From: Daejeonella rubra | Lineage (GTDB): Bacteria > Bacteroidota > Bacteroidia > Sphingobacteriales > Sphingobacteriaceae | DNA: 44,646 bases | Reading direction: 5' to 3' | Assembly: GCF_900103545.1 (NCBI RefSeq) | Contig: NZ_FNHH01000033.1 | Coordinates: forward strand, 1 to 44,646 | Part shown: piece after piece, positions 10,015 through 17,918 of the stretch | Numbering within the stretch: position 1 is the first letter of the stretch | Layout of the letters: each line of letters begins with the position of its first letter | Position numbers and translations under genes: made by a program | The notes under the pieces: model-generated | What the model saw: the letters and a program-made list of their open reading frames with translations, nothing else | What the model was told of the DNA's origin: nothing | Database searches by the model: none

Positions 10015-10114
10015 ACCATTTTTTAAAATAAACCTTAAAGCTTCTCACAAAGAAGGTCATTAATATTAATTTATATTCCATAGAATAGGCACATATCTAC
10101 CTGCAGAAGGCAGG

Positions 10115-10196
10115 CTCGCGAAGACGCCAAGGGCTACAGATAAATTATGAACATTCGTTTTATGCAGAACACAACGCGTCTTTGCGTCTCTGCGAG
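10115..10196. repeat. Palindromic interspersed element, copy C
   Basis: This 82-nt unit has inverted ends, CTCGCGAAGACGC on the left and GCGTCTTTGCGTCTCTGCGAG on the right, around an A+T-rich core containing ATAAATTATGAACATTCG. It is nearly identical to the unit at 10288-10369. The transcript would fold into one long hairpin. Confidence 0.65.
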
Positions 10197-10287
10197 AGCA
10201 TTTTTTTCAATAGTAACATTGACAATTTTTCAACTTGCGAGATGGGTTTATATGAAATAAATCATCTTCTGACTTCCAGCAGTTGGG

Positions 10288-10369
10288 CTCGCGAAGACGC
10301 AAAGGGTTACAGATAAATTATGAACATTCGCTTTATGCAGAACACAACGCGTCTTTGCGTCTCTGCGAG
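10288..10369. repeat. Palindromic interspersed element, copy D
   Basis: It has the same 82-nt length and the same arms as the unit at 10115-10196, with only a few differences (for example AAAGGGTTAC for CAAGGGCTAC). It lies in the same orientation, and the start-to-start distance is 173 nt. Confidence 0.65.
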
Positions 10370-10411
10370 ATTCTTTCTTAACCTATCCATATTTGTGCCT
10401 TACTCGCAAAG

Positions 10412-10742
10412 TTCCCTCACCTGCTGAAGGGCAGGATTCGGACATTCGATTTAGACTGGTTTTAATTTTTTTAGGCACATAGGTTTGTGGTACAGGGAGA
10501 ACAACGACCACAGGAAAAATGATCTTACAAGGAAAAATCCACCCCCTTTAATTCCCCCGCCGGCGGTGGACACTGGACGGCTAAGAAAATTTGATAAGTA
10601 ATGAAATAAGTTTACAGGTTTTACTAAGTTTCCTCACCTGCTGAAGGGCAGGATTCGGAATGACATTCGTTTTAGATTGATTCTAATTTTTTTAGGCACA
10701 TTGGCCGGTGGTACTGTTAGAACACCAATCACATGAAAATTA
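10412..10742. repeat. Pair of roughly 110-nt direct repeats
   Basis: Copy 1 (about 10412-10519) and copy 2 (about 10629-10742) share CCTCACCTGCTGAAGGGCAG at the left, then CATTCG.TTTAGA and TTTTTTTAGGCACAT. Both end in a degenerate relative of the AACACCGACCAGAGG motif. About 110 nt of unrelated sequence lies between the copies. Confidence 0.55.
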
Positions 10743-10746
10743 GTAT

Positions 10747-10956
10747 TTCATCACCCTGGTTCTTGGCTCCAGAGATCAGTTGTCTGTTATCTGAAGAAAT
10801 ACCGGTAATATTAAACTACCACTTCATCATCCTGACTCTTGGTTCCTGGTTCTTGGCTCCAGAGATCAGTTGTCTGTTATCTGAAGAAATACCGGTAATT
10901 TCAAACTATCACTTCATCATCCTGACTCCTGGCTCATGGTTCCTGGCTCCAGAACT
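10747..10956. repeat. 90-bp-period tandem repeat, two full copies and a partial third
   Basis: The landmark TTGGCTCCAGAGATCAGTTG falls in successive units exactly 90 nt apart (TCTTGGCTCC at 10761 and 10851). A partial third copy has TCCTGGCTCC at 10941. The period is a multiple of three, so a reading frame stays open through the array; I do not regard it as a gene. The partial third copy contains an ATG at 10936 in frame with the downstream glycosyltransferase. Confidence 0.75.
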
Positions 10957-11025
10957 GAACAAATATTAAGGGAAAGGAAATCCGGCATTTTTTTCAGTAC
11001 TTTGACAATACAATTAAATTTCAGA

Positions 11026-11940
11026 TTGAAAAAAGTTTCCATTATTACAGTAAATTTTAATCAGGCAGCAGTTACTGAAGAGTTTATAAACTCTGTAGAA
11101 ATAAATAATAGCTACTTTCCGATAGAAATAATTGTTGTCGATAATGGAAGTGATCATGATCCAATTCCCCGGTGGAATGACAGATACAATGACATCCGCT
11201 TTATTCGTTCAAAACTAAACCTGGGTTTTGCAGGAGGCAATAATTTGGCACTGAAAGCGGCCACCGGTGACTATTTATTTCTGGTTAATAACGATACTGA
11301 ATTTACTCCGGGTCTGATCGAAAACCTGGTAGCTGTTTTAGATTCCAACCCAAAAATTGGAGCTATAAGTCCGAAAATCCTCTATTTCGACAAACCCGAC
11401 ATTATCCAATACGCCGGATTTACCGGAATGAATATGAACACCGGCAGGAATCGCTGTATTGGCCAAATGGAGCAAGACCTTGGACAATATGACAAGGCAA
11501 CAGGTCAAACCGGATTTGTTCATGGGGCAGCAATGATGATCCGGAAAGAGGCAATAAATAAGGCAGGACTAATGCCTGAACTATTCTTTCTGTATTATGA
11601 AGAAATGGATTGGTGCGAGAAGATCAGAAAAGTCGGATTCGAGATCTGGATTGAGCCTAAGGCACGGATCTATCATAAGGAATCCATGTCTGTTGGAAAA
11701 AACAGCCTTCTGAAAGAGTATTTCATGTGCAGGAACCGGATTCTGTTTATCCGAAGAAATGCTCCATGGTTTTCCAGGATTATATTTTACTTTCATCTAT
11801 TATTTCTGGTCACGCCAAGAAATCTGTTCAGCTATATTTTGAAGGGCAGTATAGGCCATGCAAGACAGTTTTTGAGAGGAATATGGTGGAATTTGAGGCA
11901 TAGTAAGGAGAGTACGGTGCTGGGGTATGAGGGAGATTGA
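11026..11940 (+). CDS. GT2 family glycosyltransferase (WbbL/rhamnosyltransferase-like)
   Basis: The protein has about 305 residues with a GT-A fold. The N-terminus carries the nucleotide-sugar site (KKVSIITVNFNQAAVTEEF, IIVVDNGSDHD). GFAGGNNLALKAATGDYLFLVNND supplies the metal-binding region, and FVHGAAMMIRKEAI with LFFLYYEEMDWCEKIRKVGF is the conserved acceptor-side block. C-terminal hydrophobic stretches suggest membrane association. It would transfer a sugar from a nucleotide donor to a growing cell-surface glycan. I place the start at TTG 11026, because homology begins at that residue. An in-frame ATG at 10936 lies inside a repeat and would add 30 unlikely residues. It is the first gene of the plus-strand block. 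The sugar is not predictable. Confidence 0.82.
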   Translation: MKKVSIITVNFNQAAVTEEFINSVEINNSYFPIEIIVVDNGSDHDPIPRWNDRYNDIRFIRSKLNLGFAGGNNLALKAATGDYLFLVNNDTEFTPGLIENLVAVLDSNPKIGAISPKILYFDKPDIIQYAGFTGMNMNTGRNRCIGQMEQDLGQYDKATGQTGFVHGAAMMIRKEAINKAGLMPELFFLYYEEMDWCEKIRKVGFEIWIEPKARIYHKESMSVGKNSLLKEYFMCRNRILFIRRNAPWFSRIIFYFHLLFLVTPRNLFSYILKGSIGHARQFLRGIWWNLRHSKESTVLGYEGD

Positions 11941-12070
11941 ATTATTTGACCTTATTGTATTGTATAGTTGTCTGTTATCAGTTGTCTGTTAACTGGAAGA
12001 AAAGAATGAAAGAGGATCAATTATCCAATATACAAAGCAGCCCTCAACGAGCAGGCAGGACTATGTTGAC

Positions 12071-12265
12071 GGCTTTATTAGAGGATATATTAATAATATC
12101 AAATCAGCAGTATTTATTCTAACAAACTAACCAACTAAAACCTAACCAACTAAATTTTAACAAATATCAAGACAGGGATAACCGCCTTATTGAAGATAAA
12201 TTAATAATTTCAAATCAGCAGTATTTTTTCTAACAAACTAACCAACTAACAACTAACCAACTAAA
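12071..12265. repeat. Duplicated roughly 83-nt leader sequence before second glycosyltransferase
   Basis: Copies at about 12071-12154 and 12183-12265 share TTAATAAT.TCAAATCAGCAG, then TTCTAACAAACTAACCAACTAA and another CTAACCAACTAA. The second copy ends 4 nt before the ATG at 12270. Nothing else of note is seen in 11941-12269, apart from a doubled TTGTCTGTTA motif near 11975 that is also found in the 90-bp repeats. Confidence 0.7.
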
Positions 12266-12269
12266 GTAC

Positions 12270-13445
12270 ATGAAAATAACCTTCTGGATCAGTCTGTTCA
12301 TCATTATTTACACCTTCATTGGTTACGGACTGATACTTTATGTTCTGGTAATTATACGAAGACTACTAAAGGGTAAAAGACAGATACCTGTTTTAAGTAA
12401 AGAGGAGTTTCCAGGCTGCACTCTTGTGATAGCTGCCTATAATGAAGAGAGTATTATTTCAGAAAAGATCCAAAACACACTATCCCTGAATTATCCTGAA
12501 GGAAAACTGGAAATACTTTTCATTACTGATGGGTCGACGGACAAAACACCGGAAATAGTAAAACAATATCCTGACATAAAGCTGATGCACCAGCCCGAAC
12601 GAAAAGGGAAGGTGGCTGCATTACATCGTGCGGTAGAACAGGTCAAATCTGAGATCATCATTTTCACCGATGCAAACACCCTGCTTAATAAAGACGCAAT
12701 GATGAATATAGTTATTCATTATGCTGATAAACAGGTTGGAGCTGTAGCCGGTGAAAAAAGAGTACATTCTGAGGAACGTGCGGATGCAGGAACCGCAGGA
12801 GAAGGCTTTTACTGGAAATATGAATCGAAATTAAAAAAATGGGATTCCGAATTATTTTCGGTTGTTGGTGCTGCCGGCGAATTGTTTAGTGTTAGAAGAG
12901 ATCTTTACCAGGCGGTTCCCGAGGATACCATTCTGGATGATTTTATGATCTCCATGCTGATCGCATTAAAAAGCTATCGTATCATTTACGAACCCCGGGC
13001 ATATGCAGTTGAAAATGCCTCAGCCAATATCACTGAAGAGTTGAAACGAAAGATCCGAATTGCGGCAGGAGGAATTCAGTCAATTCTGCGGCTAAAGCCA
13101 CTTTTGAATGTTTTCAACTATGGTATCCTTAGTTTCCAGTATATCAGTCACCGTGTTCTGCGCTGGACAATTACACCATTCCTCCTGATATTGGTTTTGA
13201 TATTGAATATTCTTATCTCGCTCAAATCAGATGAAATCATGTATGATCTATTGCTGGAAGCTCAATCAATTTTTTATCTGTTGGCATTCATTGGTATGAT
13301 CTTCGAGAAAAGTGAATTGAGAATTAAAATATTTTTTATCCCCTATTATTTTTGTGTGATGAATTATGCTATTCTGGCAGGCATTAAACGATATATGGGA
13401 AGTCAGCAAAGTGCTGTGTGGGAAAAAGCTAAACGGAAAGATTAA
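12270..13445 (+). CDS. Membrane-bound GT2 glycosyltransferase (processive-synthase-like)
   Basis: This 391-residue protein has an N-terminal membrane helix (about 5-28), then a cytoplasmic GT2 domain: VIAAYNEES, LFITDGSTDKTPEI, RKGKVAALHRAVE and FTDANTLL (the D-x-D region). It continues with GAVAGEKRV and a late DDFMISM acidic motif. Two or three membrane helices end the protein (about 305-325, 332-350, 355-375). This layout matches the family of inner-membrane synthases and transferases that includes poly-N-acetylglucosamine synthases. It probably elongates or decorates a surface polysaccharide or a lipid-linked precursor. It lies 330 nt after the first glycosyltransferase and 121 nt before the O-antigen-ligase gene. 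Donor and acceptor are unknown. Confidence 0.83.
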   Translation: MKITFWISLFIIIYTFIGYGLILYVLVIIRRLLKGKRQIPVLSKEEFPGCTLVIAAYNEESIISEKIQNTLSLNYPEGKLEILFITDGSTDKTPEIVKQYPDIKLMHQPERKGKVAALHRAVEQVKSEIIIFTDANTLLNKDAMMNIVIHYADKQVGAVAGEKRVHSEERADAGTAGEGFYWKYESKLKKWDSELFSVVGAAGELFSVRRDLYQAVPEDTILDDFMISMLIALKSYRIIYEPRAYAVENASANITEELKRKIRIAAGGIQSILRLKPLLNVFNYGILSFQYISHRVLRWTITPFLLILVLILNILISLKSDEIMYDLLLEAQSIFYLLAFIGMIFEKSELRIKIFFIPYYFCVMNYAILAGIKRYMGSQQSAVWEKAKRKD

Positions 13446-13566
13446 GAATCGATAAAACAGTCAAAATCATCGCGCATTTTTCATCCCAAAAAGCTCAAAA
13501 AAAGTTAATATTACAAATTCTTTATCCAAATTTTCAGAGTTCAATGATTAGCAATGGCTTAAATTA

Positions 13567-15909
13567 ATGGCAAAAAAAGAGAAGGGAAATACTCTGAAAG
13601 TCGCGATCGACCAGAGTTCTAAAGCTTCAGAATCAGGTATTAAAAAGACTGACCTTGCAATTTTATTATTATATCTAGGGGTTGATCTTATACCAAAATT
13701 AGGTTCAATTGAAGTGATGGGGCCGCAATGGCTATACCTGTCGATCTTAAATCTGATTTCAACTATTTATATATTTACACGATTTAAAGGCACACTAAAC
13801 GGAATATTACAAAAATTATCTAAAAACATACTTTCCTTAATATACCTGTCGGTTTTTGTATTGTGTGGATTATCTATTTTCTTCGCACTCAATCCTATTG
13901 AATCTCTGGTCGTCTATTCCAGATTGATCGTTACAGTCATTGCCTTTCTCAACATCAGTATATTAATCTACCAACGGCCAAAACATATCGAATTCCTATT
14001 CCAGGCGGTAAGTATAATTGCAATATTTCAATGCATTCCATTATTGTATACTTACCTGAAACTGGTCAATGTATCTTCAACAGATGCCCTTATTTTAAGC
14101 TTAAAAGCAAATTCCGGCAATAAAAATGTAATGGCAGCAAGTTTTATTATTAAAACACCTATCATTATTTATTGTGTATTTAAATATTACTCCTTAGGGA
14201 GATACATCATTAATCTCATCTCACTTTCATTAGTTGTGATCATGATTTTTGTTCTAAATGCCAGAGCTGCCTACCTGGCCTTTTTTTTACAGATCATAAT
14301 TTACCTGATCTTCCTGTTTATAAACAATAAACAAAATGGAATCAAGCAAACGATACGTCAATCCTTGAATATTCTTTTACCTGTACTATTCGGTCTTATT
14401 GTTTCACAAATTCTATTGATCATCCCCAATTCAAATTCGGGTTATACCACCTTAGATAAACGACTTGCGACTATCGCAGAAGAAAGCAATTCTTCTTCAA
14501 GTGCAAGGCTTTATTTCTGGAATAACGCAATGGAGCTGATTAAAGAAAAACCATTAACAGGAATTGGATATGGAAACTATAAAATTGAATCAATAAAATT
14601 TCAGAATGGTTATTTTAATGATTTCGATTATGCTAAACATGCGCATAATGATTTTCTCCAGATCACAGCTGAAGCTGGTATTTTAACCGGGTTTCTTTTT
14701 ATTTCTATTTTTCTGATTGCCTTCATTTATACCTTAAAAACATGGCGTTCGGATTTGACATCAGAAATGAAAATGCTGAATGTAATTTCATTGATGTCCC
14801 TGGCAGGATATTTTGTCGACGCCATTTTTAATTTCCCTGCTGAGCGACCTGTCATGCAGATTTTCTTTGCTTTTATGCTTGCCATAAATGCTGTGATCTT
14901 CATGGATACAAGAAAATCAGCAACAGAAAGGTCATTTAGCTCAAATTTTAGTCCCCTGATATTACTTGTAAGCAGCACTTTAACATTAATTTCTGTTTAT
15001 ATATGCCTGCAGACCTATAAATCTATGAGAGTTCAGGTTTTAACTCACTATAATTTTGGAATTGTACAACCTGAAGTGAGCTATCTGGATGTTAATTCAA
15101 AATTCCCGGCTATCCCAAATCTTGCCGAAAATAATATTCCGATCAATGATACAAAAGCATGGTATTTATACCGCGCACAAAAATATGATGAGGCCTTATT
15201 ATTCCTGAATCAGGACAAAGATGCAAGTCCTTATTTAATGTCTAAAGAATTGCTTAAAGCCGCAGTATATTCCGACCAGGGCCTGATTGACAGTGCACAT
15301 TATTATTCTAAAAAGGGTTTTTTTACAAGGCCAAGAAACATGGCATTATTTCAATTAGTTACAACAACCAGTGTACAACTCAGGGATACGAGCACCATTC
15401 AAAAAGCATTTAACGAATTCCGGAAATACAGGAATGACCCAAAAGCATGGAAAATTTATTTAAAAAGCTTGATGCTTGCAGGTTACAACATGAAAAAGTT
15501 ATTGTCTATTTCTGATAGTATTGCTAAAGTCTACCCAAAAGAAAGTGAAATTCAACATGCCCGCTTTTCAATAAGGGCAGCTTCATCCGCAAATAATAAC
15601 AATTATCCGGAAGCTCTCAACTATTTATTAGAGATAATGAAACTATATCCAAATGATATTGAAAATTTTGAAAATATTGGACTTACCTATTATAACTTAA
15701 AAGATTATGCAAATGCAGAAATTTATTTAAGAAAGGTAACTGAAGCCGGGGTATATTCAAACGGGAAATCAGAGTTTTTTCTGGGCATTAGTCTGATTCA
15801 ACTTGGAAGAAAGGATGAAGCTTGTACTTTCCTTAATCAAGCAGTCAAAAGAAACTATCCTCAAGCAAGCCTGATTTTGAATAATAACAATTGCCAGGTA
15901 AAGGATTAA
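13567..15909 (+). CDS. O-antigen ligase/polymerase-like membrane protein with C-terminal TPRs
   Basis: This 780-residue protein has about ten to twelve hydrophobic helices over residues 28-480. The Wzy_C/WaaL signature is present: NARAAYLAFF, then a periplasmic loop with ARLYFWNNAMELIKEKPLTGIGYGNY and HAHNDFLQITAEAGILTG. The cytoplasmic or periplasmic C-terminal third (about 520-780) contains TPR repeats (YPEALNYLLEIMKLYPNDIENFENIGLTYYNLKDYANAEIYLRKV). Members ligate or polymerise undecaprenyl-linked glycans at the periplasmic face of the inner membrane; some bacteria use related proteins to glycosylate proteins. It sits between glycosyltransferases and sulfation genes, so its product may be the sulfated polymer. 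Ligase and polymerase cannot be told apart here. Confidence 0.8.
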   Translation: MAKKEKGNTLKVAIDQSSKASESGIKKTDLAILLLYLGVDLIPKLGSIEVMGPQWLYLSILNLISTIYIFTRFKGTLNGILQKLSKNILSLIYLSVFVLCGLSIFFALNPIESLVVYSRLIVTVIAFLNISILIYQRPKHIEFLFQAVSIIAIFQCIPLLYTYLKLVNVSSTDALILSLKANSGNKNVMAASFIIKTPIIIYCVFKYYSLGRYIINLISLSLVVIMIFVLNARAAYLAFFLQIIIYLIFLFINNKQNGIKQTIRQSLNILLPVLFGLIVSQILLIIPNSNSGYTTLDKRLATIAEESNSSSSARLYFWNNAMELIKEKPLTGIGYGNYKIESIKFQNGYFNDFDYAKHAHNDFLQITAEAGILTGFLFISIFLIAFIYTLKTWRSDLTSEMKMLNVISLMSLAGYFVDAIFNFPAERPVMQIFFAFMLAINAVIFMDTRKSATERSFSSNFSPLILLVSSTLTLISVYICLQTYKSMRVQVLTHYNFGIVQPEVSYLDVNSKFPAIPNLAENNIPINDTKAWYLYRAQKYDEALLFLNQDKDASPYLMSKELLKAAVYSDQGLIDSAHYYSKKGFFTRPRNMALFQLVTTTSVQLRDTSTIQKAFNEFRKYRNDPKAWKIYLKSLMLAGYNMKKLLSISDSIAKVYPKESEIQHARFSIRAASSANNNNYPEALNYLLEIMKLYPNDIENFENIGLTYYNLKDYANAEIYLRKVTEAGVYSNGKSEFFLGISLIQLGRKDEACTFLNQAVKRNYPQASLILNNNNCQVKD

Positions 15910-16028
15910 AACCTTTCATTACCAGGCTAGTATTTATCAGTTTTGTTCAGGTAAAATATCATAAAGCAATTATCGATACCTGGTTTTTTACTTACTTTGT
16001 CTAATGATTGTTTACATTTCAATATATA

Positions 16029-17339
16029 ATGAATAAAAAAGTACCCCTCTGGTTTGTTTTATTAATTGTTTGGGTATTCAGCATGATCACACTTTTCTTT
16101 GGATGGTCAGTTGGAAATATACTTGAAGGAGGACAAACGATCAGCGGGAATTCCAGATCCATCATACTTTCAATTGCTAAATTTCCTACTCTGGTTAGTG
16201 CAAGCATCAGGCAGATATTTGCTGAAATGCCTGTTATTATCAAAGACAGGTATCCCGAAGTTTCGGGACTAAAACTGAACGACAAAAATTATCGCGACAG
16301 CAATTATCTTCTTTTGTCAGCCTTTGATAAAGAAGCAGGACATTCCGCATTTAAATTAATTCGCCTTTCTGATAAAAAGGTCATGCATAATTGGGTACCT
16401 GATATTCAGGAGATCATGAGGATCAGAGATAAGGGAAGACCGATTTCTGAGTCGAGTAATAAAGGAAACATCGTGCTTTGGCATCCCTTACTGGCATCCG
16501 ATGGCTCCATTGTTTTCAATACAGAAGATCGTTCACTTATTAAGATCGGCAAGGACTCTAAGGTGCTATGGAGTCTGGATGGGATTTTTCATCATTCTCA
16601 GGAATTTGATGCAGAAGGAAATATCTGGGCATCTTCCGTGATGGAAAAAAATCCGGAATTAATTTCCCGTTATTTCGATGATTACCGGGATGATGCACTG
16701 GCGCAGATATCGGCAAATGGCAAGCTGCTTCAGCAAAGGTCTATTTCTCAAATCCTGCTCGACAACGGCTACAGAGGTCTGTTATTGGGAATTGGCCCGA
16801 TGGAAAGGGACCCACTGCACCTGAATGATATTCAGCCCGCTTTGAAAACAACTGAACACTGGGAAAAGGACGACCTCCTGGTCAGCATCAGAAATAAAAG
16901 CACCGTATTCTTATATCGCCCATCAACAAATAAGATCATCTGGCTTCAAACAGGTCCATGGTTAAACCAGCACGATGTTGATTTTATTGACGATCACCGA
17001 ATCAGTATTTTTGGTAATAATATCATCCGGAATAAGAGCTACGATTTTATTGATGGGCATAATGAGGTTTACATTTTCGATTTCAGAACAAATGAACTGA
17101 CTACACCTTATACAGCATTTCTAAAAAATGCCAAAGTTAAAACTATGACGGGCGGCAGATCTGAGATCTTAGCGAATGGAGATGTTTTTATTGAAGAAAC
17201 CGACTTTGGAAGAATACTGAGAGGCAATTCCCAAAAAACGATCTGGCAATATGTAGAACGTGTAGATGAGAGTTCTGCAGCTGTTCTGGGCTGGAGCAGA
17301 ATTTTAGATCCGGCAAATTTTACATTCCTAAATAACTAA
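16029..17339 (+). CDS. Arylsulfotransferase (ASST) family protein, membrane-anchored
   Basis: The protein has 436 residues from the ATG at 16029; a TTG at 16008 would add seven more. One N-terminal membrane anchor is present (about 7-27, PLWFVLLIVWVFSMITLFFG). The rest forms a beta-propeller with the ASST-type (Arylsulfotran_2-like) histidine-rich blocks: LWHPLLASDGSIVFN, GIFHHSQEFDAEGNIWASS, WLNQHDVDFIDDHRISIFGNN and EETDFGRILR. Classical ASST enzymes act in the periplasm without PAPS, moving sulfate from a phenolic sulfate to another acceptor through a histidine. Members of this branch are poorly characterised. It is followed after only 4 nt by a 58-codon gene and then by a PAPS sulfotransferase and CysC, which supports a role in sulfate transfer. 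The acceptor is unknown. Confidence 0.75.
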   Translation: MNKKVPLWFVLLIVWVFSMITLFFGWSVGNILEGGQTISGNSRSIILSIAKFPTLVSASIRQIFAEMPVIIKDRYPEVSGLKLNDKNYRDSNYLLLSAFDKEAGHSAFKLIRLSDKKVMHNWVPDIQEIMRIRDKGRPISESSNKGNIVLWHPLLASDGSIVFNTEDRSLIKIGKDSKVLWSLDGIFHHSQEFDAEGNIWASSVMEKNPELISRYFDDYRDDALAQISANGKLLQQRSISQILLDNGYRGLLLGIGPMERDPLHLNDIQPALKTTEHWEKDDLLVSIRNKSTVFLYRPSTNKIIWLQTGPWLNQHDVDFIDDHRISIFGNNIIRNKSYDFIDGHNEVYIFDFRTNELTTPYTAFLKNAKVKTMTGGRSEILANGDVFIEETDFGRILRGNSQKTIWQYVERVDESSAAVLGWSRILDPANFTFLNN

Positions 17340-17343
17340 AACA

Positions 17344-17520
17344 ATGATACAATTAGTGATTTTAAACTTTATCATATTTGCTTATGTCGGGCCAGGCCTT
17401 GGCGGTGGTTTTATTGCAGCCATCATAGGAATTTTAATCTCAATCTTTCTGGCATTGTTTGCCATATTATGGTATCCTTTTAAAAAGCTGTTAGAAAAAT
17501 TTAAGAAGAAAGAAGAATAA
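17344..17520 (+). CDS. 58-aa single-TM miniprotein with GPGLGGG motif
   Basis: A 58-codon gene fills the gap between the ASST-like gene (4 nt upstream) and the next gene, whose ATG overlaps this TAA by one base (TAATG). The product has a hydrophobic N-terminal half (MIQLVILNFIIFAY), a glycine-rich turn VGPGLGGG at about 15-22, and a long hydrophobic helix (FIAAIIGILISIFLALFAILW, about 23-43). It ends in a strongly basic tail (KKLLEKFKKKEE). It is probably an inner-membrane miniprotein with its tail in the cytoplasm. Tight coupling and the fully open frame argue that it is real. I know no function; helping the ASST-like protein or the following two-TM protein to assemble is a guess. Confidence 0.7.
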   Translation: MIQLVILNFIIFAYVGPGLGGGFIAAIIGILISIFLALFAILWYPFKKLLEKFKKKEE

Positions 17521-17918
17521 TGGAGCTGATTGCAATAATCTATTTATTCATTGTATTTTTTCTGGTTGCATGGCTGGCAGATCGGCTGCCTTTCATGAAA
17601 ACCGTTGGAGGGATTAACAGAATTAGCCGAAACTCTCTGGAAACGATACAATCTGAATCGATTGATGATGCAGCAAAACAAGGCATTTTACTGGGCAATT
17701 CTCTGGGAATCCTCAAACACTCGCTACTGATCATTGCTTTTACCGCATTGCTTGTGATCTTGCTTGTCATTTGCCTGGAAGCCAGTGTTTTTGTTAAACC
17801 TCTTAATTCGTCTTATCTGACAGACTTTCTGATCAGTATAAATGGGATCATACTTTCTATAGTTGCATTCCTTTCGTACTTTTTATTGAAAAAACTATAT
17901 GGCAGATTCAGAGTATAA
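17520..17918 (+). CDS. Small two-TM membrane protein in sulfation block
   Basis: This 132-residue protein is not assigned to a family. An N-terminal hydrophobic segment (about 2-20, ELIAIIYLFIVFFLVAWLA) is followed by a soluble stretch (21-70). Two more hydrophobic segments lie at about 68-90 (HSLLIIAFTALLVILLVICL) and 104-125 (FLISINGIILSIVAFLSYFLL), so two to three membrane passes are likely. It starts in the stop codon of the 58-aa gene and overlaps the sulfotransferase gene by 20 nt, so the three are very likely translated together. The context suggests a membrane partner of the sulfotransferase or the ASST-like protein. No catalytic motif is visible. Confidence 0.7.
   Translation: MELIAIIYLFIVFFLVAWLADRLPFMKTVGGINRISRNSLETIQSESIDDAAKQGILLGNSLGILKHSLLIIAFTALLVILLVICLEASVFVKPLNSSYLTDFLISINGIILSIVAFLSYFLLKKLYGRFRV

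Larger units (their letters stand above)
9716..11025. other. Gene-free repeat island between two divergent blocks
   Basis: About 1.3 kb separates the minus-strand surface-protein genes from the plus-strand biosynthetic genes, and I see no credible gene in it. It holds three palindromic elements (9956-10014 truncated, 10115-10196, 10288-10369), a pair of roughly 110-nt direct repeats (from 10412 and 10629) and a tandem repeat of 90-nt period (10747-10956). Such a build-up marks a low-constraint junction, and possibly the left border of an accessory cluster. Confidence 0.65.

Noticed and set aside
10747..10956. Possible CRISPR array
   Set aside because: Units are contiguous 90-nt tandem copies with no short repeat plus unique spacer pattern, and no cas genes are in the window.
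10733..10969. Open frame of 78 codons through the 90-bp repeats
   Set aside because: It stays open only because the repeat period is a multiple of three; the composition is repeat-like, there is no ribosome-binding context and no domain.
11937..12122. 61-codon frame after the first glycosyltransferase
   Set aside because: It has no ATG start, runs into the duplicated leader and has no recognisable features.
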